64,000 nucleotides of DNA, from positions 117,167 through 181,166 of the forward strand of contig NZ_JACHJU010000007.1 in assembly GCF_014203795.1 (NCBI RefSeq). Direction: 5' to 3'. Positions within the stretch are counted from its first letter, which is position 1. Every line of letters starts with the position of its first letter. The stretch comes from Streptosporangium album. Its GTDB lineage: Bacteria > Actinomycetota > Actinomycetes > Streptosporangiales > Streptosporangiaceae. A program made the translations under genes and the position numbers. Shown piece after piece: positions 35,623-44,622 of the stretch. The notes under the pieces are model-generated. The model saw only the letters and a list, made by a program, of their open reading frames with translations. It was not told the origin of the DNA and did not search any database.

Positions 35623-37508
35623 TGGACTCCCTTCGACACGGCCGGTCCCTCGGCCGCCTGCAGGTCCGTTACCGAATCGGATTCCTCGGGTCCGGCCCCG
35701 CCGTCGGCCGCGCCGGTGTATTCGGCGAGCACCCTGCGGTCGGCCTGGATCTCCTCCGGAGTGCCGGAGGCGAGCAGCTTGCCCTGGCTAAGGACGTGGA
35801 TCCGGTCGGCCAGCTTGAGCACCAGGGGGAAGTTGTGCTCGACGAGGATCACGGTGCCGCCGGCTTCGCGGATCATCCCGATCGCCCGTTCGAGTACCGC
35901 CAGGTCGCTCTCGTCCAGCCCGGAGCCGACCTCGTCGAAGAGGAAGACCCGCGCCCCGGAGGCGAGCGAGCGGGCCACCTCGACCAGTCGCCGGGTGCCC
36001 AGCGCGAGGGAGTCGACCTGCTGGTCGGCGACGTCCGCGATGCCCACCAGCCGCAACAGCGCCCGCGCCTCCGCGTTGTCCGCCGCGTACCCGCTGCGGA
36101 ACTTCGGCAGCCGCAGCACGGCCGAGAGGATTCCGACGCGGTGGGTCACGTACCTGCCGGTCGCGACGAAGGCGAGCGTGGTCATGTGCTTGGGGATCAG
36201 CGGAGTCTGGAAGGTGCGCGCCACCCCGTGCCTGGCGATCCGGTACGGCGGCTGCCCGCCGATCTGCTCGTCGCCGAGCAGCAGCCGCCCGCCCGACGGC
36301 TTGTAGAGACCGCAGATCAGGTTGAGGAGGGTGGTCTTGCCCGAGCCGTTGGGGCCGATCAGCGCGGTCACCTCGCCCGGGCGGGCCTCAATGGAGATGT
36401 CGTCCAGCGCCCTGTTGCCGCCGAAGGACTTGCTCAGCCCCTCGGTGCGCAGCGGCACGCCGTGCAACCGGTCGAGCTGCGCGTCCGCGTGGCCGCCCGT
36501 GTCACCGCCGGCGGGTTTGGCCGGAGCGGGGGCCGTGGCCGGTGCGGGGAGCCAGCCCCGACGGCGCGCGGCGGCCAGGCCGTCCTGGGCGAGACCGGCG
36601 AGCCCGCGGTTGAAGGCGATCCCGGCCACCAGCAGGAACGCGCCGTAGATGACCAGCTGCCAGGTCTGGAACTGGGTGAAGGTCTGCTGCCCGATCTGCA
36701 TCACCGCCGCGCCCGCGACGGCGCCGTACACGGACGTCGCGCCGCCCACGACCGAGGCCGCGAGCACGCTGAGCGCCAGTGCGAAGGTGAAGGTGTCGGG
36801 TGCGATGAACCCGTCGAGCATCGAGAAGAGCGCGCCCGCCAGGGCCGCCGGAATCGCACCGACGACGTACACGAGCAGTTTCAACCGGTACACCGAGACG
36901 CCCAGCACCGAGGCGAGGATCGGGCTCTGCCGCAGGACCAGGAACATGTTCCCGTGCCGGGAGAGCAGCAGGTTGCGGGCGATCGCGAACCAGCCCACGA
37001 CGACCACGAGAATCAACCAGTAAAGCCGGTCACCGACGATCTCCATGCCGAACAGGGTCGGTACGGCCGTGCCCATGCCGAGCGTGCCCCCGGTGAAGTC
37101 GGCGAAGACGTCAACCAGGTTCGGCACCAGCGTGACCAGGAAGAAGGTCACCATCGCCAACGACCAGCCGCCCAGGCGGAGCCCGGGTATGCCGGTCACC
37201 AGCCCGACCACGATCGCGGCGACGGTTGCCGCCGCGAGCGCGACCAGCACGTTCGTCACGCCGAACCGGACTCCCAGATAGCCGGCGACGTAGGCGCCCA
37301 CCGCGTAGAGCGCGACCTGCCCCATGGCCAGCTCCCCGGCGTAGCCGAGGACGACGTTCAGGCCGCTGACCAGCAGGCTCAGGATCGCGATCAGCATCAC
37401 CGTACGCGCCCAGTACCCGTTGATCAGGCCCGCGGTGGGGGCGATCAGGAGCAGGACCATGAGGAGCACGGCGCCTAGCGGGCGGGACCGGTGGATGAGT
37501 GCGTTCAT
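35619..37508 (-). CDS. Fused LivM permease and LivG ATPase
   Basis: 629 aa from the ATG (MNALIHRSRPLG), 2 bases after the livH stop. Residues 1 to about 305 are a LivM permease (GYAGELAMGQVALYAVGAY, VVGGATSVYGAVAGA). A Pro/Ala-rich linker (about 306-350) joins it to a LivG ATPase: Walker A GPNGSGKTTLLN (385-396), Q-loop RTFQTPLIP, signature region LALGTRRLVEVARSL, Walker B VFLFDEVGSGLDE, where the usual DEP is DEV. One protein thus supplies both membrane span and ATPase of a half transporter. Confidence 0.92.
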   Translation of the reverse strand: MNALIHRSRPLGAVLLMVLLLIAPTAGLINGYWARTVMLIAILSLLVSGLNVVLGYAGELAMGQVALYAVGAYVAGYLGVRFGVTNVLVALAAATVAAIVVGLVTGIPGLRLGGWSLAMVTFFLVTLVPNLVDVFADFTGGTLGMGTAVPTLFGMEIVGDRLYWLILVVVVGWFAIARNLLLSRHGNMFLVLRQSPILASVLGVSVYRLKLLVYVVGAIPAALAGALFSMLDGFIAPDTFTFALALSVLAASVVGGATSVYGAVAGAAVMQIGQQTFTQFQTWQLVIYGAFLLVAGIAFNRGLAGLAQDGLAAARRRGWLPAPATAPAPAKPAGGDTGGHADAQLDRLHGVPLRTEGLSKSFGGNRALDDISIEARPGEVTALIGPNGSGKTTLLNLICGLYKPSGGRLLLGDEQIGGQPPYRIARHGVARTFQTPLIPKHMTTLAFVATGRYVTHRVGILSAVLRLPKFRSGYAADNAEARALLRLVGIADVADQQVDSLALGTRRLVEVARSLASGARVFLFDEVGSGLDESDLAVLERAIGMIREAGGTVILVEHNFPLVLKLADRIHVLSQGKLLASGTPEEIQADRRVLAEYTGAADGGAGPEESDSVTDLQAAEGPAVSKGVQ

Positions 37509-37510
37509 GG

Positions 37511-38377
37511 CTACACCCGCCGTTCGAGCGCGGCGCCGAAGAGGCCGCGCGGTCGCAGGAACAGGATCAGGAGGAACACCCCGAAGACCACGAGCTGCGG
37601 GTACGCCGCACCGATGTACCGGGCGGCGAACGCGTAGACGAGTCCGGTGGCGAAGCCGCCGATCAGCCCGCCGAGCTGGCTGCCCGAGCCGCCGATCGCG
37701 ATCGCCACGAAGCCGAAGAGGGCGAGGGAGTGCCCCAGGTCGAAGGCCGCGTACGTGCGCGCCCCGACCAGCAGTCCGAACGCTCCGGCGATCGCCCCGG
37801 CGAGGGCGAAGGCGCCGACGCCGAGGAGTCGCACGTTGATGCCGCGCGCCGAGGCCGCCTGCCGGTCCTCCGCGGAGGCCAGGGAGGCGAGGCCGGTCAG
37901 GGTGTGCCGAGACCACAGGTGCACCCCGACGCCCACCACCAGCGTGAAACCGATCAGCGCCAGGTCGATCGGCCGTACCGTGCCGCCGAGCAGGGTCAGC
38001 GGGTGGTCGGGAAGGACCGACGGCACGGTCAGCGGCTGCCGGCCCCAGATCGCCGCGGCCAGGCCGTCCAGGATGGTCGCGGCGCCGACCGTGGTGATCA
38101 GCGTGCCGTGGCTGTCCGTACGGCCCAGCAGCGGCCGGATCGCGACCCGCTCCTCCAGGAGCGCGATGGCCGCCACCCCGGCGGTGGCGAGAAGCACGGT
38201 CGGCACGACCGGGAGCTCGAAGGTGACCGCCCCGGTGTAGGCGAGGAAGGTGCCGACCATCAGCAGCTGCGCGTGCGCGAAGTTGAACGTCCCGGAGGCG
38301 AGCAACACCACGTTGTACCCGATCGCGATCAGTGAGTAGATCGCACCGGTCGCCAGCCCCGCCCATACTGTCGTCAT
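37511..38377 (-). CDS. livH: ABC transporter permease, LivH-type
   Basis: 288 aa from an ATG with GTGAGG upstream; 7 bases after the substrate-binding gene. LivH signatures LASGTFNFAHAQLLMVGTFL and AIGGSGSQLGGLIGGFATGL. Partner of the fused LivM-LivG protein. Confidence 0.92.
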   Translation of the reverse strand: MTTVWAGLATGAIYSLIAIGYNVVLLASGTFNFAHAQLLMVGTFLAYTGAVTFELPVVPTVLLATAGVAAIALLEERVAIRPLLGRTDSHGTLITTVGAATILDGLAAAIWGRQPLTVPSVLPDHPLTLLGGTVRPIDLALIGFTLVVGVGVHLWSRHTLTGLASLASAEDRQAASARGINVRLLGVGAFALAGAIAGAFGLLVGARTYAAFDLGHSLALFGFVAIAIGGSGSQLGGLIGGFATGLVYAFAARYIGAAYPQLVVFGVFLLILFLRPRGLFGAALERRV

Positions 38378-38384
38378 CGCGGCC

Positions 38385-39626
38385 TCACGCCTTGCCGGGC
38401 GTGTAGAAGCCGTCACCGTTGTAGACGCCGGGCGAGACGTACTGGAATGTCTCGGCGCCCGCCGTCGGGAAGTGGTCCGACGGTGAGAAGCTGAATTTTA
38501 CGTACTGCCCGGTGGGTCCGGCGGCGTACCACAGGGGCGCTCCGGTCGGCTGCGGTAGGTCCTCCAGCGACGCCTTGATCCTCTCGGAGTCGGTGGACTT
38601 GGCCTGCTGCGCCGCGTACGCGACGAGAGCGAGCGCGTCGTGCCCCGTGGAGTAGAGACCCCAGCCGGTGCTGGACATCCCGGCGGCCGCGGGGCTCGCC
38701 TTGATCTTCTCGATGAAGCCGGCCAGCCCCGAGTGACGCTCACTCGTCGACAGGGTCACCGTGGAGACGACCACGTTGACGTTCTTCAGCTGCTCCGCGC
38801 CCAGGTTCTTCAGGTACGGGAAGCTTGACGCGAGCTGGTCGCAGTAGGAGGGGATGTCCCAGCCGATCTGGGCGCGGCTGCGCATCACGTAGAGCGCGGC
38901 GGCGCCGTACCCGTTGAGGACCAGGGCGTCCGGGTTCTGCGCGCGCAGCTGGTTGAGCTGCGAGGTCATGTCCAGCGCGGTCGCCTCGTAGCGTGCCTCG
39001 ACGAACTCCATCCCCGCGCCCTCGACGGCCGCCTTGTAGATCTCGGCCGAACTCTGGCCGGTGGCGTCGTTGGAGTACAGCATGGCGATCTTCTTGTAGC
39101 CCTTGGCCTGCGCGGCCGAGATCAACGCGGGCGCGTAGTCCTTGCCCGGCGAGGAGACACCGAAGTGGTACGGATACTTGGCCGGGTCGTTCAGCAGGGT
39201 GCTCACCGTGCCACCGACGGACAGGATCTTCTGCCGGGTCAGGATGGGCAGCAGCGACAGGGAGACCGCGCTCGAACTGCCGGGGTACACCAGGTCCGGC
39301 TTGGACCCCGAAGACAGACGCTGCTGGAGCAGGCTGACCGCCTTGGTCGGGTCGTTCTGATCGTTGGCCGTCTCAACGATGATCTTCCGGCCGTTGATGC
39401 CTCCGGAGGCGTTGAACTCCTCCGCGGCGATCTTGATGCCCGCGTCCAGGCTCGCATTGTTGGTCGAGACCGCCCCGGAGTAGTCCCCGGTGAAGTAGAC
39501 GATGAATGGCTTGTCCGCGGCGTCGCCACCCGCGCTGTCGCTCCCGGAGGCGCCGCACGCGGCCAGGGAGAGCGCGAGCAGCGCGCTGATCGAAACCATG
39601 GAGAGACGGATGTGGCGTGATCTCAT
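38385..39626 (-). CDS. ABC transporter substrate-binding lipoprotein (Liv-type)
   Basis: 413 aa. Lipoprotein signal with lipobox LSLAAC, Cys at about residue 24. Type I binding-protein fold: PFIVYFTGDYSGAVSTNNA, EEFNASGGINGRKIIVE, LVYPGSSSAVS. First gene of the long Region B operon; a copy of the CTGAATnnnATTCAG palindrome lies 27 bases before its start. The ligand is unknown. Confidence 0.92.
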   Translation of the reverse strand: MRSRHIRLSMVSISALLALSLAACGASGSDSAGGDAADKPFIVYFTGDYSGAVSTNNASLDAGIKIAAEEFNASGGINGRKIIVETANDQNDPTKAVSLLQQRLSSGSKPDLVYPGSSSAVSLSLLPILTRQKILSVGGTVSTLLNDPAKYPYHFGVSSPGKDYAPALISAAQAKGYKKIAMLYSNDATGQSSAEIYKAAVEGAGMEFVEARYEATALDMTSQLNQLRAQNPDALVLNGYGAAALYVMRSRAQIGWDIPSYCDQLASSFPYLKNLGAEQLKNVNVVVSTVTLSTSERHSGLAGFIEKIKASPAAAGMSSTGWGLYSTGHDALALVAYAAQQAKSTDSERIKASLEDLPQPTGAPLWYAAGPTGQYVKFSFSPSDHFPTAGAETFQYVSPGVYNGDGFYTPGKA

Positions 39627-39652
39627 AGCGCCTCCTCAGTCGAACGATGCGA

Positions 39653-39667
39653 CTGAATGCTGTTCAG
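39653..39667. promoter_or_regulatory. Operator copy 1, CTGAATnnnATTCAG family
   Basis: ctgaatgctgttcag, one mismatch from the palindrome, 27 bases upstream of the substrate-binding gene (start 39626, minus strand). The rest of 39627-39842 holds no gene. Confidence 0.65.
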
Positions 39668-39842
39668 GAGGTGGGACACGCGTGTCCGCGAAAAGGGCAC
39701 GTATGTCTGGGGGATGTGGACAGGGTGATCTCGCGCGGGCGAAATCCCCTGAAGATCACAGGATGGGCGCGCCGACATCGCCGGGGCGTGGGGCACCGTC
39801 ACCCGGACCGTCCAGGACCGGGTGAGGCTATGTATCCCCAGA

Positions 39843-40970
39843 TCAGCGCGGCATGTCGAGCATCCGCGCGATGATGTTCTTCTGAATCTGCGCCGACCCG
39901 CCGTAGACGCTTACCGGGCGGGACGTGAAGTAGGAGCTGAGCCAGCCGTCGGCGACACCGGTCAGCTCGTCGGCGCCGAGGATGTCCATGGCCAGGTGCT
40001 GCAGGGACTGCTCCGCCTCGGCCCAGAGCAGCTTGGCGACCGAACCCTCGGAGCCCGGCGCCCGCCCGGAGACGCGGAGCGACAACTGCTCCATGCAGTT
40101 GAGACGGAGCACCTCCCCGCGTACGTACGCGCGGGCCAGTGCCTTGCGCGTCTCGGGCTGTTCGAGCAGCCCGCGCTCGGTCGCGAGCCGCTCGACCTTG
40201 CGCAGCGTACGCCGGTAGGCGGCGATGAAGCCGATGTCCGCCGGGCCGCGCTCGTAGGCGACGGTGGTCATCGCGATCCGCCAGCCCTCGCCGGGCGCAC
40301 CGAGCCGCTGTTCCTCCGGGATCCGCACGTCATCCCAGAAGACCTCGGCGGTCTCCGCCTCGCCACTGGCGATCACGATGGGCCGTACGGTGACCCCGGG
40401 CTCGTTCAGCGCGACCAGGAAGGCCGAGATGCCCTTGTGCTTGGGGACGTCGGGGTCGGTCCGGGCCAGCAACAGGCACCAGTCGGCGTACTGGCCGCCG
40501 CTGGTCCACATCTTCTGCCCGTTCACCACGTAGTGGTCCCCTTCGAGCCGCGCCGTGGTGCGCAACGAAGCGAGGTCCGACCCCGCTTCCGGCTCGCTGA
40601 AGCCCTGGCACCAGCTCACCTCGCCGGAGAGCAGCGGCGGCAGGAAGCGCCTCTTCTGCTCCTCCGAGGCATAGGTGAAGATGGCCCGGCCGATGTAGCC
40701 GACCGAGGGCAGGGAGGGGGCGTTCATGTTGCCCGACTCCTCGTTGAGGATCGCGTCGTAGACCGGGCTCAGCCCGCGTCCGCCGTACTCCACCGGCCAG
40801 CTCATCCCGACGTACCCGGCCCGGTAGAGGGTGCGGTGCCACTCCTTGCGGAGCTCGACCGCCTCCTCCTCATCGTCGATCTTGTCCCAACCGGCCGGGA
40901 TGGTGGCGCTCAGCCACTGGCGCAGGACCGCGCGGAACTCCGCTTCCTCAGGGGTGTCTCGGTAGTCCAT
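39843..40970 (-). CDS. Acyl-CoA dehydrogenase, larger partner of a pair
   Basis: 375 aa. Landmarks: MSWPVEYGGRGLSPVYDAI, WCQGFSEPEAGSDLASLRT, VNGQKMWTSGGQYADWC, and a C-terminal VYGGSAQIQKNIIARMLDMPR-type tail with the GG loop that closes on FAD. It lies 3 bases after the smaller dehydrogenase. By analogy with FadE28-FadE29 (ChsE1-ChsE2) the two should form an alpha2beta2 enzyme for a bulky or side-chain acyl-CoA; the substrate is not shown by sequence. Confidence 0.9.
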   Translation of the reverse strand: MDYRDTPEEAEFRAVLRQWLSATIPAGWDKIDDEEEAVELRKEWHRTLYRAGYVGMSWPVEYGGRGLSPVYDAILNEESGNMNAPSLPSVGYIGRAIFTYASEEQKRRFLPPLLSGEVSWCQGFSEPEAGSDLASLRTTARLEGDHYVVNGQKMWTSGGQYADWCLLLARTDPDVPKHKGISAFLVALNEPGVTVRPIVIASGEAETAEVFWDDVRIPEEQRLGAPGEGWRIAMTTVAYERGPADIGFIAAYRRTLRKVERLATERGLLEQPETRKALARAYVRGEVLRLNCMEQLSLRVSGRAPGSEGSVAKLLWAEAEQSLQHLAMDILGADELTGVADGWLSSYFTSRPVSVYGGSAQIQKNIIARMLDMPR

Positions 40971-40973
40971 GGG

Positions 40974-42023
40974 TCACTCTCCCGTCAGTCGGACATCAGC
41001 GATGCGCAGCAGCTGGGTGCCCTCGTCACCGAAGACCTGGCGATCCGTCAACGCGCGGCGCGTGTGCACGTGGGCGATGTGCTCGTAGGTCTGCCCGATG
41101 CCGCCGAACACCTGCATGACCGTCTCGGTCACGTCACGCGCGACGGCCGCGCACTGCGCCTTCGCCGTACGGGCGGCCATCAGCGCCTCCGTCGGGTCGA
41201 GTTCGTCGACCGCCCACGCCGCGTAGTTCGTGGCGCTCGCCGCCGACTCCGCGCTCACGTACGCCTCCGCGCACATGTGCTGGACCGCCTGGAAGGAGCC
41301 GATGAGCACGCCATACTGCACGCGCTCCTTGGCATAGGCGACCGCCCGTGCCACGGCGGCGCGCATGACGCCGACCGCGTCGGCGCTGATCGCGGTGAGC
41401 GTGAGCGCCTCCCACCGCTGGAGATCCTCGGGCGACAACGGCCGTCCCACCGGGGTCAGATGGGCCGCGCCGATCGGACCGTCGGAGCGGACCAGCGTGC
41501 GGGTGAGGTCGGCGCCGGCCACCGGAACGAACCCGGTCTCCAGCGACACCCGTACCACCTGGGGTCCGTCGGGCGAGTCGGTCAGCGCCAGTGCGGCCGC
41601 CGCCCCGTCGACGTCCCAGCCGTACGTCGGTCCGTCGCCCGGCACCCTGGCCAGGGCGGACAGGTCGCGGTCGAGCAGGACGCCTGTCCGGGACACCCCC
41701 TGCGCCAGGGCCTCGGCCTCGTCGTGCGCGCCGGCCAGGGCGAGTAGCTCCGTGGCGAGAATGGCCGAGCCGAGATAGGGCACCGGAACCAGACCCGCGC
41801 CCAGCGCCTCGGCGACCACCGCGACCTCGACTCCGGAACCGACCGGGCGCCCTTCGTCGTCTCGCGTCCGCAGCGCCAGCAGGCCCGACTGGGCCAGCGA
41901 CTGCCAGGCGGCGGCCCGGTCCCGGGTGTGCAGATCACTCGGGTTCGCCGGACCGGCGGAACCGGCGATCTGGACAGCCACCTCTTTGAGCATTTGCTGC
42001 TCGTCACTGAGTAGAGCGAGCAC
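40974..42023 (-). CDS. Acyl-CoA dehydrogenase, smaller partner of a pair
   Basis: 349 aa from a GTG with GGGAGGT about 7 bases upstream; in-frame starts further 5' would run through the operator at 42069 and are rejected. It has AYAKERVQYGVLIGSFQAVQ and the FAD-loop MQVFGGIGQTYEHIAHVHT, but a shortened N-terminal domain. First gene of the dehydrogenase pair, with operator copy 2 centred about 50 bases upstream. Confidence 0.88.
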   Translation of the reverse strand: MLALLSDEQQMLKEVAVQIAGSAGPANPSDLHTRDRAAAWQSLAQSGLLALRTRDDEGRPVGSGVEVAVVAEALGAGLVPVPYLGSAILATELLALAGAHDEAEALAQGVSRTGVLLDRDLSALARVPGDGPTYGWDVDGAAAALALTDSPDGPQVVRVSLETGFVPVAGADLTRTLVRSDGPIGAAHLTPVGRPLSPEDLQRWEALTLTAISADAVGVMRAAVARAVAYAKERVQYGVLIGSFQAVQHMCAEAYVSAESAASATNYAAWAVDELDPTEALMAARTAKAQCAAVARDVTETVMQVFGGIGQTYEHIAHVHTRRALTDRQVFGDEGTQLLRIADVRLTGE

Positions 42024-42068
42024 AACAGCACCTCCCACGCCTCTGTCGAACCAAAGGCCAGAACAGGA

Positions 42069-42083
42069 CTGAATCTGATTCAG
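42069..42083. promoter_or_regulatory. Operator copy 2, perfect CTGAATnnnATTCAG
   Basis: ctgaatctgattcag, a perfect palindrome (7-base arms, one central base) 46 bases upstream of the dehydrogenase-pair start on the minus strand. It shares the divergent intergenic region with operator copy 3. Confidence 0.75.
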
Positions 42084-42268
42084 AATGATGTCTAGCATGG
42101 CAGCGAGAAATGCGTCAATGGACACAGAGGCGTTACATTGACGCAACAGGACGATCCGCGACCGCACCCTGTTGACCATCCCTCTAGCAGCATGTTTAGC
42201 TTCTGCAATGCTCTATGGGGCTGCCGGGGACGAACCTGCGCCCACTCGGCCACCGCCCCTTCGGGACG

Positions 42269-42283
42269 ATGAATGACATTCAG
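42269..42283. promoter_or_regulatory. Operator copy 3, CTGAATnnnATTCAG family
   Basis: atgaatgacattcag, 14 of 15 positions of the palindrome, 42 bases upstream of etfD on the plus strand. The spacing to the start codon is nearly that of the other copies. Confidence 0.7.
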
Positions 42284-42324
42284 ATCGAGCTTCACCGGCC
42301 ATGGCGCCGGACTGAGGAGGACCC

Positions 42325-44439
42325 GTGCTCTGGGTTGCGATCATCGGGCTCGTCATGACGGGCGTCGCGCTCGCCTTCGCGGGCCGCCGCGTGGCGTTCC
42401 TCTACAAGCTCGCCACAAGCGGCCAGCCCGCCCCCGAACGGATCGAGTACGCCAAGGAGAACGCCGGCGCGGAGATCAAGGCCCAGCTGGTCGAGGTCTT
42501 CGGGCAGAAGAAGCTGCTCAAATGGACGCCGTCGGGCACCGCGCACTTCTTCGTGATGTGGGCGTTCTTCATCCTGGCGACGGTCTATCTCGAGGCGTAC
42601 GGCGCGCTCATCCAGGGGGCCGTCACCGGCACTCCCGACTTCCACATCCCGCTGATCGGGACGTGGGCGATCCTCGGCTTCCTGCAGGACTTCATCGCGG
42701 TCGCGGCGCTCGTGGGACTGATCGCCTTCTCCGCGATCCGGATCAAGAACTCGCCGAAGAAGATGGGGCGCGATTCCCGGTTCTCCGGCTCGCATCTGGG
42801 CGGCGCCTGGCTCGTCCTCTTCATGATCTTCAACGTGATCTGGACGATGTTCCTCTTCCGTGGCGCGGCCGTGAACACGGGGAACTTCCCGTACGCGTCC
42901 GGCGCGTTCGCCTCGGAGCTGACCGCGAAGATCCTGCCGACCAGCGAGCTGCTGGAGGAGATCGGCCTCCTGCTGCACATCGGCGTCATGCTGGTGTTCC
43001 TCATCATCGTGGTGAACTCCAAGCACCTGCACATCTTCACCGCCCCGCTGAACGTGCTGTTCTCCCGCCGTCCCGACGGCCTGGGCGCGGCGCAGGAAAT
43101 GCGCAGCGGCGGCAAGGTGCTGGATTTCGAGGAGGCCGACCCCGAGGTCGACGTCTTCGGCCGGGGCAAGATCACCGACACCTCTTGGAAGGGCTTCCTC
43201 GACTTCTACACCTGCACCGAGTGCGGTCGCTGCCAGTCGCAGTGCCCGGCCTGGAACACCGGCAAGCCGCTGTCGCCGAAGATGCTGATCATCGACCAGC
43301 GTGACTACGCCTTCCAGGTCGCTCCGTACCTCCTGGCGGGCGAGGAGCAGAAGGACTCGCACCCGCAGGACGTACTCGCCCTGCTGGAGAAGCCGCTGGT
43401 CGGTGAGGACGGCGTCATCCACCCGGATGTGCTGTGGTCCTGCACCAACTGCGGCGCCTGCGTCGAGCAGTGCCCGGTCGACATCGAGCACATCGACCAC
43501 ATCCTCGACATGCGCCGTTACCAGGTCATGATCGAGTCCTCGTTCCCGTCCGAGGCGGGCGTCATGCTCAAGAACCTCGAGAACAAGGGCAACCCGTGGG
43601 GCATGTCCGAGATGAAGCGGGCCGAGTGGATCGAGGAGCTCGACTTCGAGGTCCCGATCATCGACGAGAAGATGTCCGAGGACGTCGAGTACCTCTTCTG
43701 GGTCGGCTGCGCCGGCGCCCTGGAGGACCGGGCCAAGAAGACCACCAAGGCGGTCGCCGAACTGCTGCACATCGCCGGCGTGAAGTTCGGCGTGCTCGGC
43801 CCGATGGAGGCGTGCACGGGTGACCCGGCCCGCCGTCTGGGCATGGAGTTCCTGTTCAACATGCTCGCCCAGCAGAACATCGAGACGCTGAACGAGGCCG
43901 GGGTCAAGAAGATCGTCGCGACCTGCCCGCACTGCTTCAACACGCTCGCCAACGAGTACCCGCAGCTCGGCGGCGCCTACGAGGTCGTCCACCACACCCA
44001 GCTCCTGGCGCACCTCGTCGAGGAGGGCAGGCTCACCCCGATCACGCCGATCGAGGAGAAGATCACCTACCACGACCCCTGCTTCCTCGGCCGCCACAAC
44101 AAGGTGTACGCGCAGCCCCGCGACATCATGGCGAAGGTGCCCGGCGTCCAGGCGCAGGAGATGCACCGCCACAAGGACCGCGGCTTCTGCTGCGGCGCCG
44201 GAGGCGCGCGCATGTGGATGGAGGAGCGGATCGGCAAGCGCATCAACACCGAACGGGTGGACGAGGCGCTGACCACCGATCCGGACACCGTCTCCACCGC
44301 GTGCCCGTTCTGCCTCGTCATGCTGGGCGACGCCATCAACGAGAAGAAGGCCAGCGGCGAGGCCAAGGAGACGCTGGAGGTCGTCGACGTGGCGCAGCTC
44401 CTGATCAAGTCCGTCAAGGGCGAGCCGGTCGTCGGCTGA
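42325..44439 (+). CDS. etfD: Membrane Fe-S ETF:menaquinone oxidoreductase (EtfD, Rv0338c-like)
   Basis: 704 aa from a GTG with GGAGG 5 bases upstream. Order: five or so N-terminal membrane helices (residues 1-260), two 4Fe-4S motifs CTECGRCQSQCPAW and CTNCGACVEQCPVDIEH (about 300-400), then two CCG/heterodisulfide-reductase modules with VGCAGALEDR, ATCPHCFNTL, DPCFLGRHN and FCCGAGGARMW. This is the layout of mycobacterial EtfD, which passes electrons from ETF to menaquinone and is needed for beta-oxidation. The presence of operator copy 3 ties it to the Region B genes. Codon use is very biased, suggesting high expression. Confidence 0.9.
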   Translation: MLWVAIIGLVMTGVALAFAGRRVAFLYKLATSGQPAPERIEYAKENAGAEIKAQLVEVFGQKKLLKWTPSGTAHFFVMWAFFILATVYLEAYGALIQGAVTGTPDFHIPLIGTWAILGFLQDFIAVAALVGLIAFSAIRIKNSPKKMGRDSRFSGSHLGGAWLVLFMIFNVIWTMFLFRGAAVNTGNFPYASGAFASELTAKILPTSELLEEIGLLLHIGVMLVFLIIVVNSKHLHIFTAPLNVLFSRRPDGLGAAQEMRSGGKVLDFEEADPEVDVFGRGKITDTSWKGFLDFYTCTECGRCQSQCPAWNTGKPLSPKMLIIDQRDYAFQVAPYLLAGEEQKDSHPQDVLALLEKPLVGEDGVIHPDVLWSCTNCGACVEQCPVDIEHIDHILDMRRYQVMIESSFPSEAGVMLKNLENKGNPWGMSEMKRAEWIEELDFEVPIIDEKMSEDVEYLFWVGCAGALEDRAKKTTKAVAELLHIAGVKFGVLGPMEACTGDPARRLGMEFLFNMLAQQNIETLNEAGVKKIVATCPHCFNTLANEYPQLGGAYEVVHHTQLLAHLVEEGRLTPITPIEEKITYHDPCFLGRHNKVYAQPRDIMAKVPGVQAQEMHRHKDRGFCCGAGGARMWMEERIGKRINTERVDEALTTDPDTVSTACPFCLVMLGDAINEKKASGEAKETLEVVDVAQLLIKSVKGEPVVG

Positions 44440-44463
44440 CGTGTAAGTGTTCGCGAATCATCG

Positions 44464-44483
44464 GCCCGGCCCTCTGGCCGGGC
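44464..44483. terminator. Terminator hairpin after etfD
   Basis: 8-base perfect G/C stem (gcccggcc with ggccgggc) and a ctct loop, 24 bases after the etfD stop, between convergent etfD and the TetR gene. Confidence 0.7.
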
Positions 44484-44622
44484 GACGAGACTATTTCAAA
44501 CCCGGATGCCTGAGCGTGCTGTCATGATTCGACGGTCACCAGAATTCAGAACATTATCTCGTAATCTGGAACACCTCCGGGGCTTTGAAATGGCCGTACG
44601 GGGGCCGACGCCTACTTCACGT

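Noticed and set aside
35673..35688. gaatcggattcc as a regulatory palindrome
   Set aside because: Within the coding end of the livM-livG gene, different from the CTGAATnnnATTCAG consensus, and not near a start.
42292..44172. A 626-codon open frame antisense to etfD
   Set aside because: Shadow frame; composition dominated by Leu/Asp/Val/His runs typical of antisense high-GC genes, and etfD is unmistakable.
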